From the NCBI GenBank assembly GCA_937923325.1, contig CAKZUQ010000004.1, positions 36,397 through 100,396 of the forward strand: a DNA stretch of 64,000 bases. Reading direction: 5' to 3'. Both the position numbers and the translations under genes were made by a program. This document shows positions 26,275 through 36,797 of this stretch, piece after piece. Source of the stretch: an uncultured Bacteriovoracaceae bacterium (lineage in GTDB: Bacteria > Bdellovibrionota > Bacteriovoracia > Bacteriovoracales > Bacteriovoracaceae). A model generated the notes under the pieces. That model searched no databases. It had not been told where the DNA came from and saw nothing but the letters and a program-made list of their open reading frames with translations. Position 1 is the stretch's first letter. The number at the start of each line of letters is the position of its first letter.

Positions 26275-28335
26275 TTACTTTTTTGTTTTTTTCTTAGCAA
26301 CTTTCTTTTTTGCAGCTGCTTTAGTTGCTTTATTTGCCTTTGCAGTTTTGTTTTGAGCTATAGACCCAAGATCAACATTGACATCAGCATCGTCAATTAA
26401 AAGATTTTTTCTAAGCTGGGTATCCTTACCAAAACATGTGTGAAGCATATCTTTAGCATCTGAAACACTTTCAGTTGTGATTTTTGTGAACTCATCTCTA
26501 TTTAAAACATACTTAAAAGCCTCAGGTGACATTTCTCCCAATCCCTTGTTTCTTTGAATCTCACGTATTTTTACTTGCTTATTATTTTTTACTTTTTCTA
26601 GCTCTTCTTCACTCTCCGCATAAATGGGTTCTTTATCAGTAATGATCTCAAAGAGTGGAGCTTTAGCAATTTGCATTTGTCCTCGATCAAAAAGTTCCGG
26701 CCAATAAGTGAAAAAGAAGTTAGTTAACAAAGTATTTATATGTCCACCATCAACATCAGAGTCTGCTAAAAAAACAATATTTCTATATCTCATAGTCGCC
26801 TGATCTGCTGGTTGACCTAAAACCAAACCACAACTGGCCATGATATCAGCAAATTCTTGATTATTTAATACATCTTTAATAGAGGCTTGAGTAACATTCA
26901 TCGGCTTACCTTTTAATGCAATACCGCCTTGGAACAACTTATCTCTTGCAGACCTAAGACCACCAATTGCAGAGTCCCCTTCACAAATAAAGAGAGTGCA
27001 ATTAGATCTATCTTTTCTTTCGTTAGCATCAAGAAGCTTTTCAACCTTTTGCTTTTTAGCCTTCTTACCTTTTTTAGAGGCATCTTTAAGAGCATCGAAT
27101 CTAGTTCTAGATTTAGCTCTTTCGATGATCATTTCAACATATGCCTTATTCTTTCGAATAAATTTAGGCATATTTTTATCCATAAACTCTTCAATACCTT
27201 TTTCAAGATCTTTATCTCTTACTAATTTTCTTTTTGTTTGAGACTCAAATCTAGGGTTTGGCATAATAATACCAATTATAAAAGTTACACCAGATAAGAT
27301 ATCGTTATCAGTAAGTACGACTTTTGATCTCTTCGCCTCTCTTTCGAGCTTTGCCTTCAAATGGTTTATGAATAATCTTTTAAACCTATCATGGTGAAAC
27401 CCACCATCAAATGTAGGAGTTGAATTAACAAAGGAAATAAATTTTTCTCTATCATCGCTCTTCGTGTTTATAACAGCACTAAAACTTAGATCAAATTTAG
27501 CTTTATATTTAATCTTTTTAACATTAATGCCACTAGTGATATACTCATCATCTCCAAGAAGTTGAGCCTTATCAGCATCGATTCTTTCTGCAAGTTCAAA
27601 TAAACCTTTTTTATAGTGATAAACTTCATCGTTAAATTCGAACTTTAATCCTGGATTATTGTAAGCTAAATCTATAATTCTCTTTCTTAAAAGATCTTCA
27701 TCTACTTTTGCATTTTTATAAACTTCCTTAGCTAATTGAATCTCGATTTTTACACCAGATTTCCCTTTAAAAGGCTTAGGTCGTGTTTTATTAATTTTTA
27801 AAGCACCATCTATAAATGTATATGTTTGTTCTTTTTTTGAATTGTGATGCTTTACAGTAACCTTAAATAAATCTGAAGTTAAGCAAGTTGCAGCAGCACC
27901 AAGACCATTTTGGCCTAAAGTTCGGTGCAAAAAACCTTTTGAATCTACTTCTTGATCTTTAAATTTTGACCCGGTTCTAAACTCAGAATAAACCATAGGA
28001 ACTTTATCTAAAGGAAAGCCAATTCCATCATCTTCTACAACAACATTGAGCCCATCAGCACTTAGCTTAGTTTTGACAGTTGTTACATGACCTCTATAAA
28101 ATTCATCAATACAGTTATCTAAAATCTCTTCGATTGCTTTTGATTTTGCTTGATGAAACTTAACCGTCTTAAAATCTAAAGAGTCTTTTGTGTAGATATA
28201 AGTTTCAAGCTCTTCAACGTCATTACTTCCAAATACTAACGTGACCCTATTTCTACAGTGCCATCGCTGATCTTTGGCCTCAATTGTTGCTTCTTTTACC
28301 TTCTTAGAGCGGCTAACAGGTGCTTTTTTTGCCAT
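26275..28335 (-). CDS. type IIA topoisomerase B subunit (ATPase plus TOPRIM)
   Basis: A 686-residue ATP-driven subunit. The GHKL ATPase has IEEILDNCIDEF, VVEDDGIGFP and LGQNGLGAAATC. A transducer domain is at about 230-400. TOPRIM has FICEGDSA and FLADSDVDGGH (metal acids), then IREIQRNKGLGEMSPE. Lys-rich tails occur at both ends. It pairs with the downstream A subunit to form the A2B2 enzyme. Domain order is that of GyrB/ParE, while overall motif spelling leans towards T4/eukaryotic enzymes. It is probably additional to an ordinary gyrase elsewhere in the genome (not visible here). Confidence 0.9.
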   Translation of the reverse strand: MAKKAPVSRSKKVKEATIEAKDQRWHCRNRVTLVFGSNDVEELETYIYTKDSLDFKTVKFHQAKSKAIEEILDNCIDEFYRGHVTTVKTKLSADGLNVVVEDDGIGFPLDKVPMVYSEFRTGSKFKDQEVDSKGFLHRTLGQNGLGAAATCLTSDLFKVTVKHHNSKKEQTYTFIDGALKINKTRPKPFKGKSGVKIEIQLAKEVYKNAKVDEDLLRKRIIDLAYNNPGLKFEFNDEVYHYKKGLFELAERIDADKAQLLGDDEYITSGINVKKIKYKAKFDLSFSAVINTKSDDREKFISFVNSTPTFDGGFHHDRFKRLFINHLKAKLEREAKRSKVVLTDNDILSGVTFIIGIIMPNPRFESQTKRKLVRDKDLEKGIEEFMDKNMPKFIRKNKAYVEMIIERAKSRTRFDALKDASKKGKKAKKQKVEKLLDANERKDRSNCTLFICEGDSAIGGLRSARDKLFQGGIALKGKPMNVTQASIKDVLNNQEFADIMASCGLVLGQPADQATMRYRNIVFLADSDVDGGHINTLLTNFFFTYWPELFDRGQMQIAKAPLFEIITDKEPIYAESEEELEKVKNNKQVKIREIQRNKGLGEMSPEAFKYVLNRDEFTKITTESVSDAKDMLHTCFGKDTQLRKNLLIDDADVNVDLGSIAQNKTAKANKATKAAAKKKVAKKKTKK

Positions 28336-28448
28336 TGCAAGTCATCCTTTACTTGATTAAAATGTGTTTTCACGTATTTAGGCTAAATATAATGCTATGA
28401 ATAGAAAAGTCTTATTGCGTTATAAAATTAGATTTTATATAATAACTT

Positions 28449-29045
28449 GTGCAAAAGATCCTAATGATTTTTCTATTTATACCTTACCTATATGCAGATA
28501 CAGCGTCATTCAATTTTTTTAATAAAAATTGGAAAATTTCAAAAAATACTTTTAAAGCATTAAAAAAAGAGTACGTAATTGTAGATTCCAATGTTGAGAA
28601 TCAAACTAAATTGAATACTCAAACTTTCTATATGAAGGCAATGGCCTATCACCCTAAGAAATGTAGCAAAGTCATAAAGAAGCTAGCAAAGTTTGAAAAC
28701 TATCCTGATATGATTGATTTCATAAAGTCTGCGACTTACGATGAAAAATTTAACTTTTTAAAGGTTAGAGCTGACCATACCCTTCTACCATTTCCAATGA
28801 TAGTTCATATTATTATGAAAAGACCTACAAAAGAAGGTGTATATGATTTTATTTTTCCAACAGGATTATTTGATGGTCTTAAAGGGACTTTTGAAATAAA
28901 ACAAGTTGATAAAAGATGTGCTGTTTTTGCCAAATCTTATTGGAGTGGAAAACACACAAAGATACCAAATTTTGCAATCGAGTTATTTAGTGAAACCTTA
29001 ACAAAAATTGCTGTAAGAACATTGATTAGAAAAACTTCTTTGTGA
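28449..29045 (+). CDS. secreted START/SRPBCC-like hypothetical protein
   Basis: A 198-residue protein with a signal peptide (MIFLFIPYLYA). The mature part has an alternating beta pattern with KVRADHTLLPFPMIVHIIMK and a long C-terminal helix (AIELFSETLTKIAVRTLIRK), as in the SRPBCC ligand-binding fold. The assignment is by secondary-structure feel only. The start is GTG at 28449; an in-frame ATG at 28464 is an alternative, and neither has a strong ribosome-binding site. Confidence 0.6.
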   Translation: MQKILMIFLFIPYLYADTASFNFFNKNWKISKNTFKALKKEYVIVDSNVENQTKLNTQTFYMKAMAYHPKKCSKVIKKLAKFENYPDMIDFIKSATYDEKFNFLKVRADHTLLPFPMIVHIIMKRPTKEGVYDFIFPTGLFDGLKGTFEIKQVDKRCAVFAKSYWSGKHTKIPNFAIELFSETLTKIAVRTLIRKTSL

Positions 29046-29209
29046 TTTTTTTGTGATCTAAAAAAGAAGTTTAAACTAAATCAATCTAAAACACTTCATA
29101 AGTTCTTAAAACTTAGAATGAATAGTAATATCGCAATATAAAACTAGTAGACTTTCAAATATAATAGCTTTTATAAAATTTAACTATTTACACGTTATAA
29201 GTTTATATT

Positions 29210-29446
29210 CTAAAGATTTTCTAATGCTTTATCAATTGCATTTTTTATTGCTTCTTTCGATTGATAACTATTTTTCCAACAAGAACTTCCTATCATAGAA
29301 GAAACAAGTGTCACAATTTGATTTACGCTCGAATTAGATAATTTCTCAAAGCTATCAATACCAATATCTTCGAGTCGCTCAATAACTTTGGGTCCGACAA
29401 ACTTAGCTTCCATCAGTAAAGATTTTTCTTTATTAGAAAATGGCAA
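29210..29446 (-). CDS. helix-hairpin-helix protein (Cdd1-like)
   Basis: A 78-residue protein with FVGPKVIERLEDIGIDSFEKL, a helix-hairpin-helix of the Cdd1/pathogenicity-locus type, followed by the typical SCWKNS...AI helix. These small proteins probably bind nucleic acid non-specifically. The start is TTG, preceded by AAGGAG with 8-base spacing. No co-transcribed neighbour. Confidence 0.7.
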   Translation of the reverse strand: MPFSNKEKSLLMEAKFVGPKVIERLEDIGIDSFEKLSNSSVNQIVTLVSSMIGSSCWKNSYQSKEAIKNAIDKALENL

Positions 29447-29563
29447 AAGTATTCTCCTTTTCTATTTATGCAAAAAAGCTCAACAGCTTCACATCGCTTC
29501 TCGCCTTTTAGCTCTAGAATGTTTAAATGATATTATTCGATATCACTCAAAGTTTTTGATTCG

Positions 29564-30598
29564 CTATCTCCATATAAGATTCAAAGAGTATTGCCCTATT
29601 ACTGCATTATAAGCATCGACAAGCCCATTAGAATAAACTTTTCCACCTAGAGTCTCAAAACGATGACTAGTGTTAATGATACGCTCTCTCATCCTTTTAG
29701 CTGCTTTTCGCCCATGAGTCGCAAGAACTAAGCTTACCACGCCTGTAACGATAGGAGCCGCCATACTTGTACCGGACATAAACATATATTTATTATCTGA
29801 AATAGGTGCCCAGATCTCACTTCCAGGAGCAAAAACATGAACAGACTCCTTTCCATAATTTGAAAATGAACTCATCTTACGATCATCATTTGAACTAGCA
29901 ACAATAATCATATTACTATACTTTTTTGCATAATTTTGAGGGTAGTTAGAAGCATTTTCTTTTGAACTATTACCAGCTGCAAGAACGATTATAATGTCAT
30001 TTTCAAAGGCTTTTTTTACAGCATTTTCAAGTTTCTTAGATGTGACTGGACTACCTGCAGAGATATTAATAATATCTGCACCTCTTTTGATAGCATAAAA
30101 AATACCCTCAGCAATAGTATCTGTAGCTTTAACAGCATCAAAAATATCAAACTTAATGGGTATCAACTTAGCATACTTAGCGGTGCCAGCAATTCCAACT
30201 CTATTGTTGTGAATTGCGACTATAGTACCAGAAGTATGTGTTCCATGGTCACCATTTGGTGTTAGGTCTCCGTTATTATCAACTGCCGAGTAACCATAAT
30301 AATCATCAATATAACCATTCCCATCATCATCTAAGCCATTACTAGGGATCTCTGCTTTATTCACTAAAATATTGGCCTTGATATCTTCATGATCAACATC
30401 TAAACCGGTATCTATTACTGCAACTTTAGGTGTATACTTTCTCTTTGCTATTTTCCAAGCATTTATTAAGTTTACACCACCAGTTTCAGTATTACTCTTT
30501 AACCACCACTGACCAGAGACTAATGGATCATTAGTTTGTGCAAATGAGCAAACTAAAAAATTTATTAATAAAAATAAATAACAAATACATTTTTTCAT
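29564..30598 (-). CDS. secreted subtilisin-like serine protease (S8)
   Basis: A 344-residue subtilase with a signal peptide (YLFLLINFLVCSFAQ). The catalytic triad is intact: Asp in AVIDTGLDVDHED, His in GDHGTHTSGTI, Ser in SGTSMAAPIVTG, with the oxyanion Asn in AAGNSS. There is no obvious long propeptide, only about 40 residues before the catalytic domain. It should be a secreted endopeptidase, possibly for digestion of prey or environmental protein. Monocistronic. Confidence 0.92.
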   Translation of the reverse strand: MKKCICYLFLLINFLVCSFAQTNDPLVSGQWWLKSNTETGGVNLINAWKIAKRKYTPKVAVIDTGLDVDHEDIKANILVNKAEIPSNGLDDDGNGYIDDYYGYSAVDNNGDLTPNGDHGTHTSGTIVAIHNNRVGIAGTAKYAKLIPIKFDIFDAVKATDTIAEGIFYAIKRGADIINISAGSPVTSKKLENAVKKAFENDIIIVLAAGNSSKENASNYPQNYAKKYSNMIIVASSNDDRKMSSFSNYGKESVHVFAPGSEIWAPISDNKYMFMSGTSMAAPIVTGVVSLVLATHGRKAAKRMRERIINTSHRFETLGGKVYSNGLVDAYNAVIGQYSLNLIWR

Positions 30599-30785
30599 AT
30601 ATCACCTCTACTCTAATATCGATGTACACTCAAAGAATTTACTAATCAATCAGTATAAAACTAGTTGTAATTAGTTCAGACCTTAAAAGTTTCACCCTTC
30701 TGTAGTGAATTTTAAAGAAAGAAAAGCAATATACCATAATTCAACGCGTAGCTCCTTTTATTATTCAATAAAGTCCCTATAGTTT

Positions 30786-31232
30786 ATGACAATGGAAGTT
30801 AAACAAATTGAAGCAAAAGACACATATAAAATAAGAAATATTGTTCTAAGACCAAATCAAGATATATCTAAGTGTATATTTGACGGTGATGAAAGTGATA
30901 TGAGTTTTCACTTAGGGGCATATATAGACAATGAATTAGCAAGCGTTGCTTCATTTTATATGGAAAATTCAGAAAAGTTTGAAAATCCCTATCAATACAG
31001 ATTAAGAGGTATGGCAACCTTACCAGAATATCAAGGTCAAGGGCTTTCTAGATCTCTACTTCAAACGGCCTTTAATCTTATTAAAAGAAACAACGTGGAC
31101 TTATTATGGTGCAATGCCAGAATAACTGCTGAAGGTTTCTATGAGAATTGTGGCTTCACTACTAATGGGGATTACTTCGAGATCCCTGAGATTGGTAAGC
31201 ATATTGTAATGAGTAGAGTTATTAATGATTAA
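30786..31232 (+). CDS. GNAT-family N-acetyltransferase
   Basis: A 148-residue acetyltransferase with a clear motif A, LRGMATLPEYQGQGLSRSLL, and motif B in LLWCNARITAEGFYENCGF. It resembles small-molecule or ribosomal-type GNATs; the substrate is unknown. The ribosome-binding site is poor. The 187 bases before it show no other feature. Confidence 0.8.
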   Translation: MTMEVKQIEAKDTYKIRNIVLRPNQDISKCIFDGDESDMSFHLGAYIDNELASVASFYMENSEKFENPYQYRLRGMATLPEYQGQGLSRSLLQTAFNLIKRNNVDLLWCNARITAEGFYENCGFTTNGDYFEIPEIGKHIVMSRVIND

Positions 31233-31239
31233 CACTATT

Positions 31240-31548
31240 TCAATTGCAAAAATGTCCCTCGTAATTATTTGAGACAATATCTAGCTGAAAATCGATACAC
31301 TTTTGTTGTGACTCAAAACTTTTAATTAAGCGACATGGCCTATTTTTTGGATTAAAATCAGAACACAATTCGTAAGACCTCACCGTAGTACAAACTGTAT
31401 TTTGTCCATTACAGTCATAAACAAGAACTGGACCTCTTGTGAATATTGTACTTATTTGTGGGTTTGAATTATCAAAGTCAGCAAAAGAAATGATAGGAAC
31501 TATCAATAAAATTAAATAGTTGAATATATCTTTTTTAAACAGTTTCAT
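31240..31548 (-). CDS. small secreted cysteine-rich hypothetical protein
   Basis: A 102-residue protein with a signal peptide (YLILLIVPIISFA), and seven Cys in the mature part, including VYDCNGQNTVCTTV, suggesting disulfides. No family recognised. It converges on the GNAT gene with a gap of 7 bases. Confidence 0.65.
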   Translation of the reverse strand: MKLFKKDIFNYLILLIVPIISFADFDNSNPQISTIFTRGPVLVYDCNGQNTVCTTVRSYELCSDFNPKNRPCRLIKSFESQQKCIDFQLDIVSNNYEGHFCN

Positions 31549-31602
31549 ATAAGATACTTATCGTATTTAGCTAAACTATACTTAAACTAAAGGTCTTTTT
31601 GC

Positions 31603-33357
31603 ATGTCATTCATTAAATATAACAAAATCAAAGAAGAAGTATCTAACTTACTTAATCAGGTAATAACAAAAGAATACTCAATTGAATTTGATTCTTACAC
31701 ACAGTTAAATGCACCTCCTAAACCAGGAATGGGTGAATATGCCTTTGCATGCTTTGGAATTACAAAATTAATTAAAAAGGCACCTAATTTAGTTTCAAAA
31801 GAACTTGAAGAGCTTATTAGCTCACAAATCCAAGATAAAAAAGAAATCTTAAAGGTTCAAGCATTTGGACCTTACTTAAATATATTTCTCGATTTCAATT
31901 CTCTTACTGAAAGCTCTTTAAAGTCTATACTTTCAAATAAATACTTTGAAGTAAAAATGACGGAGGGAGCGCCTAAAACAATGATTGAGTTATCTCAACC
32001 CAATACTCATAAAGAAATGCATGTTGGACATATGAGAAACCTTTGTCTTGGTAGTTCTCTTGTGAATATACACAAATACTGCAACTACCCTACTATATCT
32101 ACCACTTTTCCAGGGGATGTTGGGACACATGTTGCAAAATGTCTTTGGTATTATAAGTTTCATAACAAAACAGAAATTCCTCAAGAAAATAAAGGTGCAT
32201 GGCTTGGAACTTTATATACAAAAGGAAACAACCTATTAGAAGAACAAAAAGGTACCGATCATGAAGCGAACAATAGAACGGAACTCACAAGTATACTAAA
32301 GCAACTTGAAGAAAAAAATGGTGAATACTACGACCTTTGGAAAGAAACTAGAAAGTGGTCTATAGAGCTAATGGAAAAGGCTTACAAATGGGCAGATGTA
32401 CAATTTGATGTATGGTACTGGGAAAGCGATGTAGATAGTTCATCAGTAGAACTTGTTAAAAAGTACCAAAAAGAAGGCTTATTCATTGTAGATGACGGTG
32501 CTGTCGGGATTGATTTATCTGATGATAAACTCGGCTTTTGTCTTCTTCTTAAGTCTGATGGTACTGGTCTTTATGCTACAAAAGACATTGAATTAGCAAG
32601 AAGAAAATTTGAAGACTACAATATAGAAAAAAATATCTATGTAGTAGACAATAGACAAGCTAGGCACTTTAAACAAGTTTTTAAAACATTAGAGAAAATG
32701 GGATTTGAAAATGCACAAATATGCTATCACCTTCAATATGAGATGGTAGAACTTCCAGATGGAGCGATGAGTTCAAGAAAAGGTAATGTTGTTGCTCTTT
32801 GGGATCTTATTAATCAAATGCAAGAAAAGATTAAAGAAGATTATTTAAATAAATATAAAGATGAATGGTCTCCAGAAGAAATTGAATCTACGGCCCAAAT
32901 AATTGCTAGTGGAGCAATTAAATATGGAATGACTAAAATAGACTCTAATAAAAAAATAGTATTCGATATGAATGAGTGGCTAAAGCTTGATGGAGAATCT
33001 GGACCTTATATCCAATATGTATGCGCTAGAATAAACTCTATACTCGTAAAAAAAGAGCTTGAGATTGAAAGCGCTGACTTTACTAAGCTTAATAGTGCAC
33101 TCGAGGGTGAAATTGTTAAAAAGCTAATTGACTTTAACGAGACAGTAGAAAATGCACTCTCAAACTATAAGACTCATTTAATTACTTCATATATCTATGA
33201 CTTAGCAAAGCTATTTAATTCTTATTATGCTGAAAATAAAATCATAAGCGAAGATGTTGGCCTTACTCACGCTAGGTTATGTTTGGCCAAAAGTATAAGA
33301 ACAACACTTTCTAAAGGTCTTGAGTTACTAGGTATTAAAACACCTACAAGAATGTAG
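31603..33357 (+). CDS. argS: arginyl-tRNA synthetase
   Basis: A 584-residue class I synthetase that charges tRNA-Arg. The N-terminal additional domain precedes SQPNTHKEMHVGHMRN, where HVGH is the HIGH signature. MSSRKGNVV is the KMSKS-equivalent loop, and the C-terminal DALR anticodon-binding domain includes YIQYVCARINSI. Length and motif order are normal for ArgS. Confidence 0.95.
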   Translation: MSFIKYNKIKEEVSNLLNQVITKEYSIEFDSYTQLNAPPKPGMGEYAFACFGITKLIKKAPNLVSKELEELISSQIQDKKEILKVQAFGPYLNIFLDFNSLTESSLKSILSNKYFEVKMTEGAPKTMIELSQPNTHKEMHVGHMRNLCLGSSLVNIHKYCNYPTISTTFPGDVGTHVAKCLWYYKFHNKTEIPQENKGAWLGTLYTKGNNLLEEQKGTDHEANNRTELTSILKQLEEKNGEYYDLWKETRKWSIELMEKAYKWADVQFDVWYWESDVDSSSVELVKKYQKEGLFIVDDGAVGIDLSDDKLGFCLLLKSDGTGLYATKDIELARRKFEDYNIEKNIYVVDNRQARHFKQVFKTLEKMGFENAQICYHLQYEMVELPDGAMSSRKGNVVALWDLINQMQEKIKEDYLNKYKDEWSPEEIESTAQIIASGAIKYGMTKIDSNKKIVFDMNEWLKLDGESGPYIQYVCARINSILVKKELEIESADFTKLNSALEGEIVKKLIDFNETVENALSNYKTHLITSYIYDLAKLFNSYYAENKIISEDVGLTHARLCLAKSIRTTLSKGLELLGIKTPTRM

Positions 33358-34036
33358 ACTTCATTTGTAAAAATAGGTCTGTGTCTAATTGTTTAAGATA
33401 GCGAATTCCTATTCTAAAATGTTTTTGAGAGGTTCCATTTTTCTTAAAAATCATTTGTTTAAAGTATAGGACTTCTATTTCTAAGGGGGAATTTAACTTA
33501 AATTCATCTATTGCCGAAATGACAATTTTGCCCGATACCTTTGAAAACTGCTTCATTTGATAGTGATTAAGAATGATAGCAAGACCACTTTTAGAAAAAT
33601 CTAAAACTTTAAAATCAAAGTCTTGAAAGGAGTTTTTCATAATCTCGCTTTCAACCTTTAACGTTATTTTGTTACTCTCTCCATTGGTACAAGAGAGTCT
33701 CTTTTGCTTACGTTTTTCAATACTTAAGACTTTATCAGGAAGAATACAGGTAACTCTATTTTGAGTGATGCTAACTACAAAAACTTTAAAAGCACTTGAA
33801 TCATAGTCTAATTTTATATAATAACTCTCTCTAGCATGTAGGTGATTTTTAGCGGTCGAGTCAATGTTAAATGAAAACTCAACAGCGTCATCGTCTATTT
33901 CAAAGTTTGCGATGTTATATTTAACGCGCTTTCTTTGCACGGTGAGCCATAAGAATGTCTCATCGCCTTTGTTTGATTTTTCAATAATATCTTTTATCTC
34001 TTGGACACTTGTTGTGGCCCTATAATTTTCAAGCAT
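33344..34036 (-). CDS. PilZ-like domain protein
   Basis: A 230-residue protein with a YcgR-like layout: an N-terminal beta domain (about 1-110), then a PilZ-like domain that begins with the basic EKRKQKRLSC (RxxxR-type c-di-GMP motif, partly substituted by Lys) and continues to VLDFSKSGLAI (D/NxSxxG). Both halves of the PilZ signature are present, so c-di-GMP binding is likely but not certain. It overlaps the end of argS on the opposite strand by 14 bases. Confidence 0.75.
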   Translation of the reverse strand: MLENYRATTSVQEIKDIIEKSNKGDETFLWLTVQRKRVKYNIANFEIDDDAVEFSFNIDSTAKNHLHARESYYIKLDYDSSAFKVFVVSITQNRVTCILPDKVLSIEKRKQKRLSCTNGESNKITLKVESEIMKNSFQDFDFKVLDFSKSGLAIILNHYQMKQFSKVSGKIVISAIDEFKLNSPLEIEVLYFKQMIFKKNGTSQKHFRIGIRYLKQLDTDLFLQMKSTFL

Positions 34037-34125
34037 AATTAATTGTATACTAAGTCTAAGATATTTCTAATTAATATTTAATAATACTAGCTAATACTGT
34101 AATTACGAAGCTTTACAGAACAGTT

Positions 34126-34152
34126 TAAATAAGTTAATTTTTCCCTTATTTA
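34126..34152. promoter_or_regulatory. inverted repeat before rrf2-suf (possible operator)
   Basis: TAAATAAG and CTTATTTA form an 8-bp inverted repeat with an 11-base centre, ending 9 bases before the rrf2 start. Rrf2 regulators of SUF operons usually autoregulate, so this may be their site. The sequence does not match the E. coli IscR consensus. Confidence 0.3.
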
Positions 34153-34161
34153 GGAACTAAA

Positions 34162-34608
34162 ATGGTAAAGATTAATAAAAAGATCGAATACGCTTTAATG
34201 ATACTAAAGCATATGTCAGCATCAAAGCAGTTATACACTGCCAAGGAACTTTGTGATCTTTACTCTATTCCATTTGACACAGCAAGTAAGGTGCTGCAAT
34301 TATTAAATAGAAATAAAATTGTTAGATCAACTAAGGGCATAAATGGTGGTTATAGTTTGACCATTGATCTTTCACAAATAAATTACTTAAGTCTGAGTGA
34401 GATTATTGAGGGAAAGAAGCACAGTAAAAATTGCTGTGAAGATAATTGCTCATTAATTAGTACATGTAACATCACAGGACCAATTACATCAATAAACAAA
34501 CATCTTTACAATTTTTTTGAGTCACTCACTCTAGATCAATTGTTCGATGAAGCTGTAAAACCAATAAAAAAGACTTTAGATAAGGTAAATATACATGAGC
34601 TCAATTGA
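34162..34608 (+). CDS. Rrf2-family Fe-S-responsive regulator of the suf operon
   Basis: A 148-residue Rrf2/IscR-type repressor. The N-terminal winged helix includes [20 protein letters not shown] and the wing [12 protein letters not shown] Cys cluster (91, 92, 96, 102) in the loop before the dimerisation helix should hold an Fe-S cluster. It overlaps sufB by 14 bases, so it senses cluster status and sets suf expression (by analogy with IscR/SufR). The Cys spacing differs from IscR (C-x5-C-x5-C). Confidence 0.9.
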   Translation: MVKINKKIEYALMILKHMSASKQLYTAKELCDLYSIPFDTASKVLQLLNRNKIVRSTKGINGGYSLTIDLSQINYLSLSEIIEGKKHSKNCCEDNCSLISTCNITGPITSINKHLYNFFESLTLDQLFDEAVKPIKKTLDKVNIHELN

Positions 34609-36031
34609 AGAAAAACTAAACGAAGACTATAAATGGGGTTTTGAAACAAGTGTAGAACTTGAAGAATTTCCAAAAGGTCTAAATGAAGACATTGTTAGAT
34701 TAATCTCTAAGAAGAAAAATGAACCAGAGTGGCTACTAGAATACAGACTAAAAGCATACAAACACTGGTTAACTCTAACTCACCCTACTTGGCAATATTG
34801 TCATATTCCACCAATAGACTTTAATGACCTCTACTATTCTTCAAGACCAAAGTCGACATCTGAAAAGCCAAAGTCTTTAGATGATTTAGATCCAGAGCTA
34901 TTAGCTACTTTTGAAAAGCTAGGGATTCCCCTTTCAGAACAAAAGAGAATATCTGGTGTTGCCGTTGATGTTGTTTTTGACTCGGTATCGTTAGGAACTA
35001 CATGGAAAGAAGACTTAGAAAAGGTTGGAGTAATCTTTTGTTCTATATCAGAAGCAATTGAAACTCACCCAGATTTAGTAAAACAATATCTAGGAAAAGT
35101 TGTTCCATATACGGATAATTACTACGCTGCTTTAAATGCTGCTGTATTTTCAGATGGATCATTTGTATACATACCAAAAGGCGTAACATGTCCTATGGAC
35201 TTATCAACCTACTTTAGAATAAACGCAAAAGAAACAGGACAATTTGAAAGAACTTTGATCATCGCCGATGAAGGAAGCTACGTAAACTACCTAGAAGGAT
35301 GTACCGCCCCACAAAGAGATGAAAATCAACTTCATGCTGCTACTGTAGAGTTAATAGCTTTAGACAATGCTGAAATTAAGTATTCAACAGTTCAAAACTG
35401 GTACGCTGGAGACAAAGAGGGTAAAGGTGGGATTTACAACTTTGTAACGAAGCGTGGACTTTGTGATGGTGTAAACTCTAAAATATCTTGGACACAAGTT
35501 GAAGCAGGATCAGCAATTACTTGGAAATATCCAAGTTGTATTTTAAAGGGAAATAACTCTGAGGGTGCGTTCTACTCTGTTGCTCTAACAAATAATATGA
35601 TGCAAGCTGATACTGGAACAAAGATGATTCATATCGGTAAGAATACTAAAAGTACAATAATTTCAAAAGGAATCAGCGCCGACAAATCAGAAAATGTCTA
35701 TAGAGGCGAAGTTAAAATCATGCCAAGTGCCACTAATGCAAGAAATTATTCTCAGTGTGATTCTATGTTAGTTGGTGATCAGTGTAGTGCAAATACCTTC
35801 CCTTATATAGATGTAAAGAATAATACTGCTACAGTTGAACATGAGGCCAGTACATCAAAGATAAGTGCGGATCAATTATTTTATCTTCACTCAAGAGGAA
35901 TTGATAATGAAAAAGCAATATCATTAATTGTTAATGGATTTTGTAAAGATGTATTTAAAACTCTTCCTCTAGAATTTGCAGTAGAAGCAGTAAAACTAAT
36001 AGAAATGAAACTAGAAAACTCAGTAGGATAA
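34595..36031 (+). CDS. sufB: SufB scaffold subunit
   Basis: A 478-residue SufB, a beta-helix scaffold on which Fe-S clusters assemble with SufC and SufD. It has [28 protein letters not shown] and the C-terminal [10 protein letters not shown] and FYLHSRGI typical of SufB. Normal length for the family. Confidence 0.96.
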   Translation: MSSIEEKLNEDYKWGFETSVELEEFPKGLNEDIVRLISKKKNEPEWLLEYRLKAYKHWLTLTHPTWQYCHIPPIDFNDLYYSSRPKSTSEKPKSLDDLDPELLATFEKLGIPLSEQKRISGVAVDVVFDSVSLGTTWKEDLEKVGVIFCSISEAIETHPDLVKQYLGKVVPYTDNYYAALNAAVFSDGSFVYIPKGVTCPMDLSTYFRINAKETGQFERTLIIADEGSYVNYLEGCTAPQRDENQLHAATVELIALDNAEIKYSTVQNWYAGDKEGKGGIYNFVTKRGLCDGVNSKISWTQVEAGSAITWKYPSCILKGNNSEGAFYSVALTNNMMQADTGTKMIHIGKNTKSTIISKGISADKSENVYRGEVKIMPSATNARNYSQCDSMLVGDQCSANTFPYIDVKNNTATVEHEASTSKISADQLFYLHSRGIDNEKAISLIVNGFCKDVFKTLPLEFAVEAVKLIEMKLENSVG

Positions 36032-36035
36032 TAAA

Positions 36036-36797
36036 ATGTTAAATGTAAAAAATGTAAAAGCAAAAGTTGAAGACTCAAATATACTTAACAGCATCAATAT
36101 AGAAGTAAATGCTGGTGAAGTTCATGCCATAATGGGACCTAATGGATCAGGAAAAAGCACACTCTCAAAAGTTATTGCTGGTCACCCAGATTACGAAGTT
36201 ACTGATGGTGAGGTTAACTTTTCTATAAATGGAAAAATGACAAATATAAACGAGCTTGAACCAGATGAAAGAGCTAAAGAGGGAATATTTTTAGGGTTCC
36301 AATACCCTATTGAAATTCCAGGTGTAACAAATATTACATTCATGCACGAAGCTTTCAATGCTTTATGTGAGCATCAGGGTGCTGAAATCATGAATGAGAC
36401 TGAATTTAGAGAATATGTAAAATCTAAGCTTCCTATCTTAAATATGAATGAAAACTTTTTAGATAGAGCCGTTAACGAAGGTTTTTCAGGTGGAGAAAAA
36501 AAGAAAAATGAAATTCTTCAAATGCTTCTTTTAAATCCAAGATTAGCGTTACTAGATGAAACTGATTCAGGACTAGATATTGATGCTCTAAAAGTTGTGG
36601 CCAATGGAGTTAACAGCCTTAAAAGTAAACACAATGCTGTTGTTCTTGTAACACACTATCAAAGACTCTTAGATTATATTCAACCAGATTTTGTACATGT
36701 TCTTTATAATGGTCAAATCATTAAATCGGGAGATAAATCTTTAGCATTAGAACTAGAGAAAAAAGGATATGACTGGTTAATTGGAGATCATCAATAA
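36036..36797 (+). CDS. sufC: SufC ATPase
   Basis: A 253-residue ABC ATPase that powers SufBD. Walker A is in GPNGSGKSTLS, the signature in GFSGGEKKKNE, and Walker B in LALLDETDSGLDID. It begins 4 bases after sufB and its stop overlaps the sufD start by one base (TAATG). Confidence 0.96.
   Translation: MLNVKNVKAKVEDSNILNSINIEVNAGEVHAIMGPNGSGKSTLSKVIAGHPDYEVTDGEVNFSINGKMTNINELEPDERAKEGIFLGFQYPIEIPGVTNITFMHEAFNALCEHQGAEIMNETEFREYVKSKLPILNMNENFLDRAVNEGFSGGEKKKNEILQMLLLNPRLALLDETDSGLDIDALKVVANGVNSLKSKHNAVVLVTHYQRLLDYIQPDFVHVLYNGQIIKSGDKSLALELEKKGYDWLIGDHQ

Noticed and set aside
26913..27241. Several open frames on both strands
   Set aside because: They lie within the topoisomerase B gene, whose motifs are continuous in its own frame.
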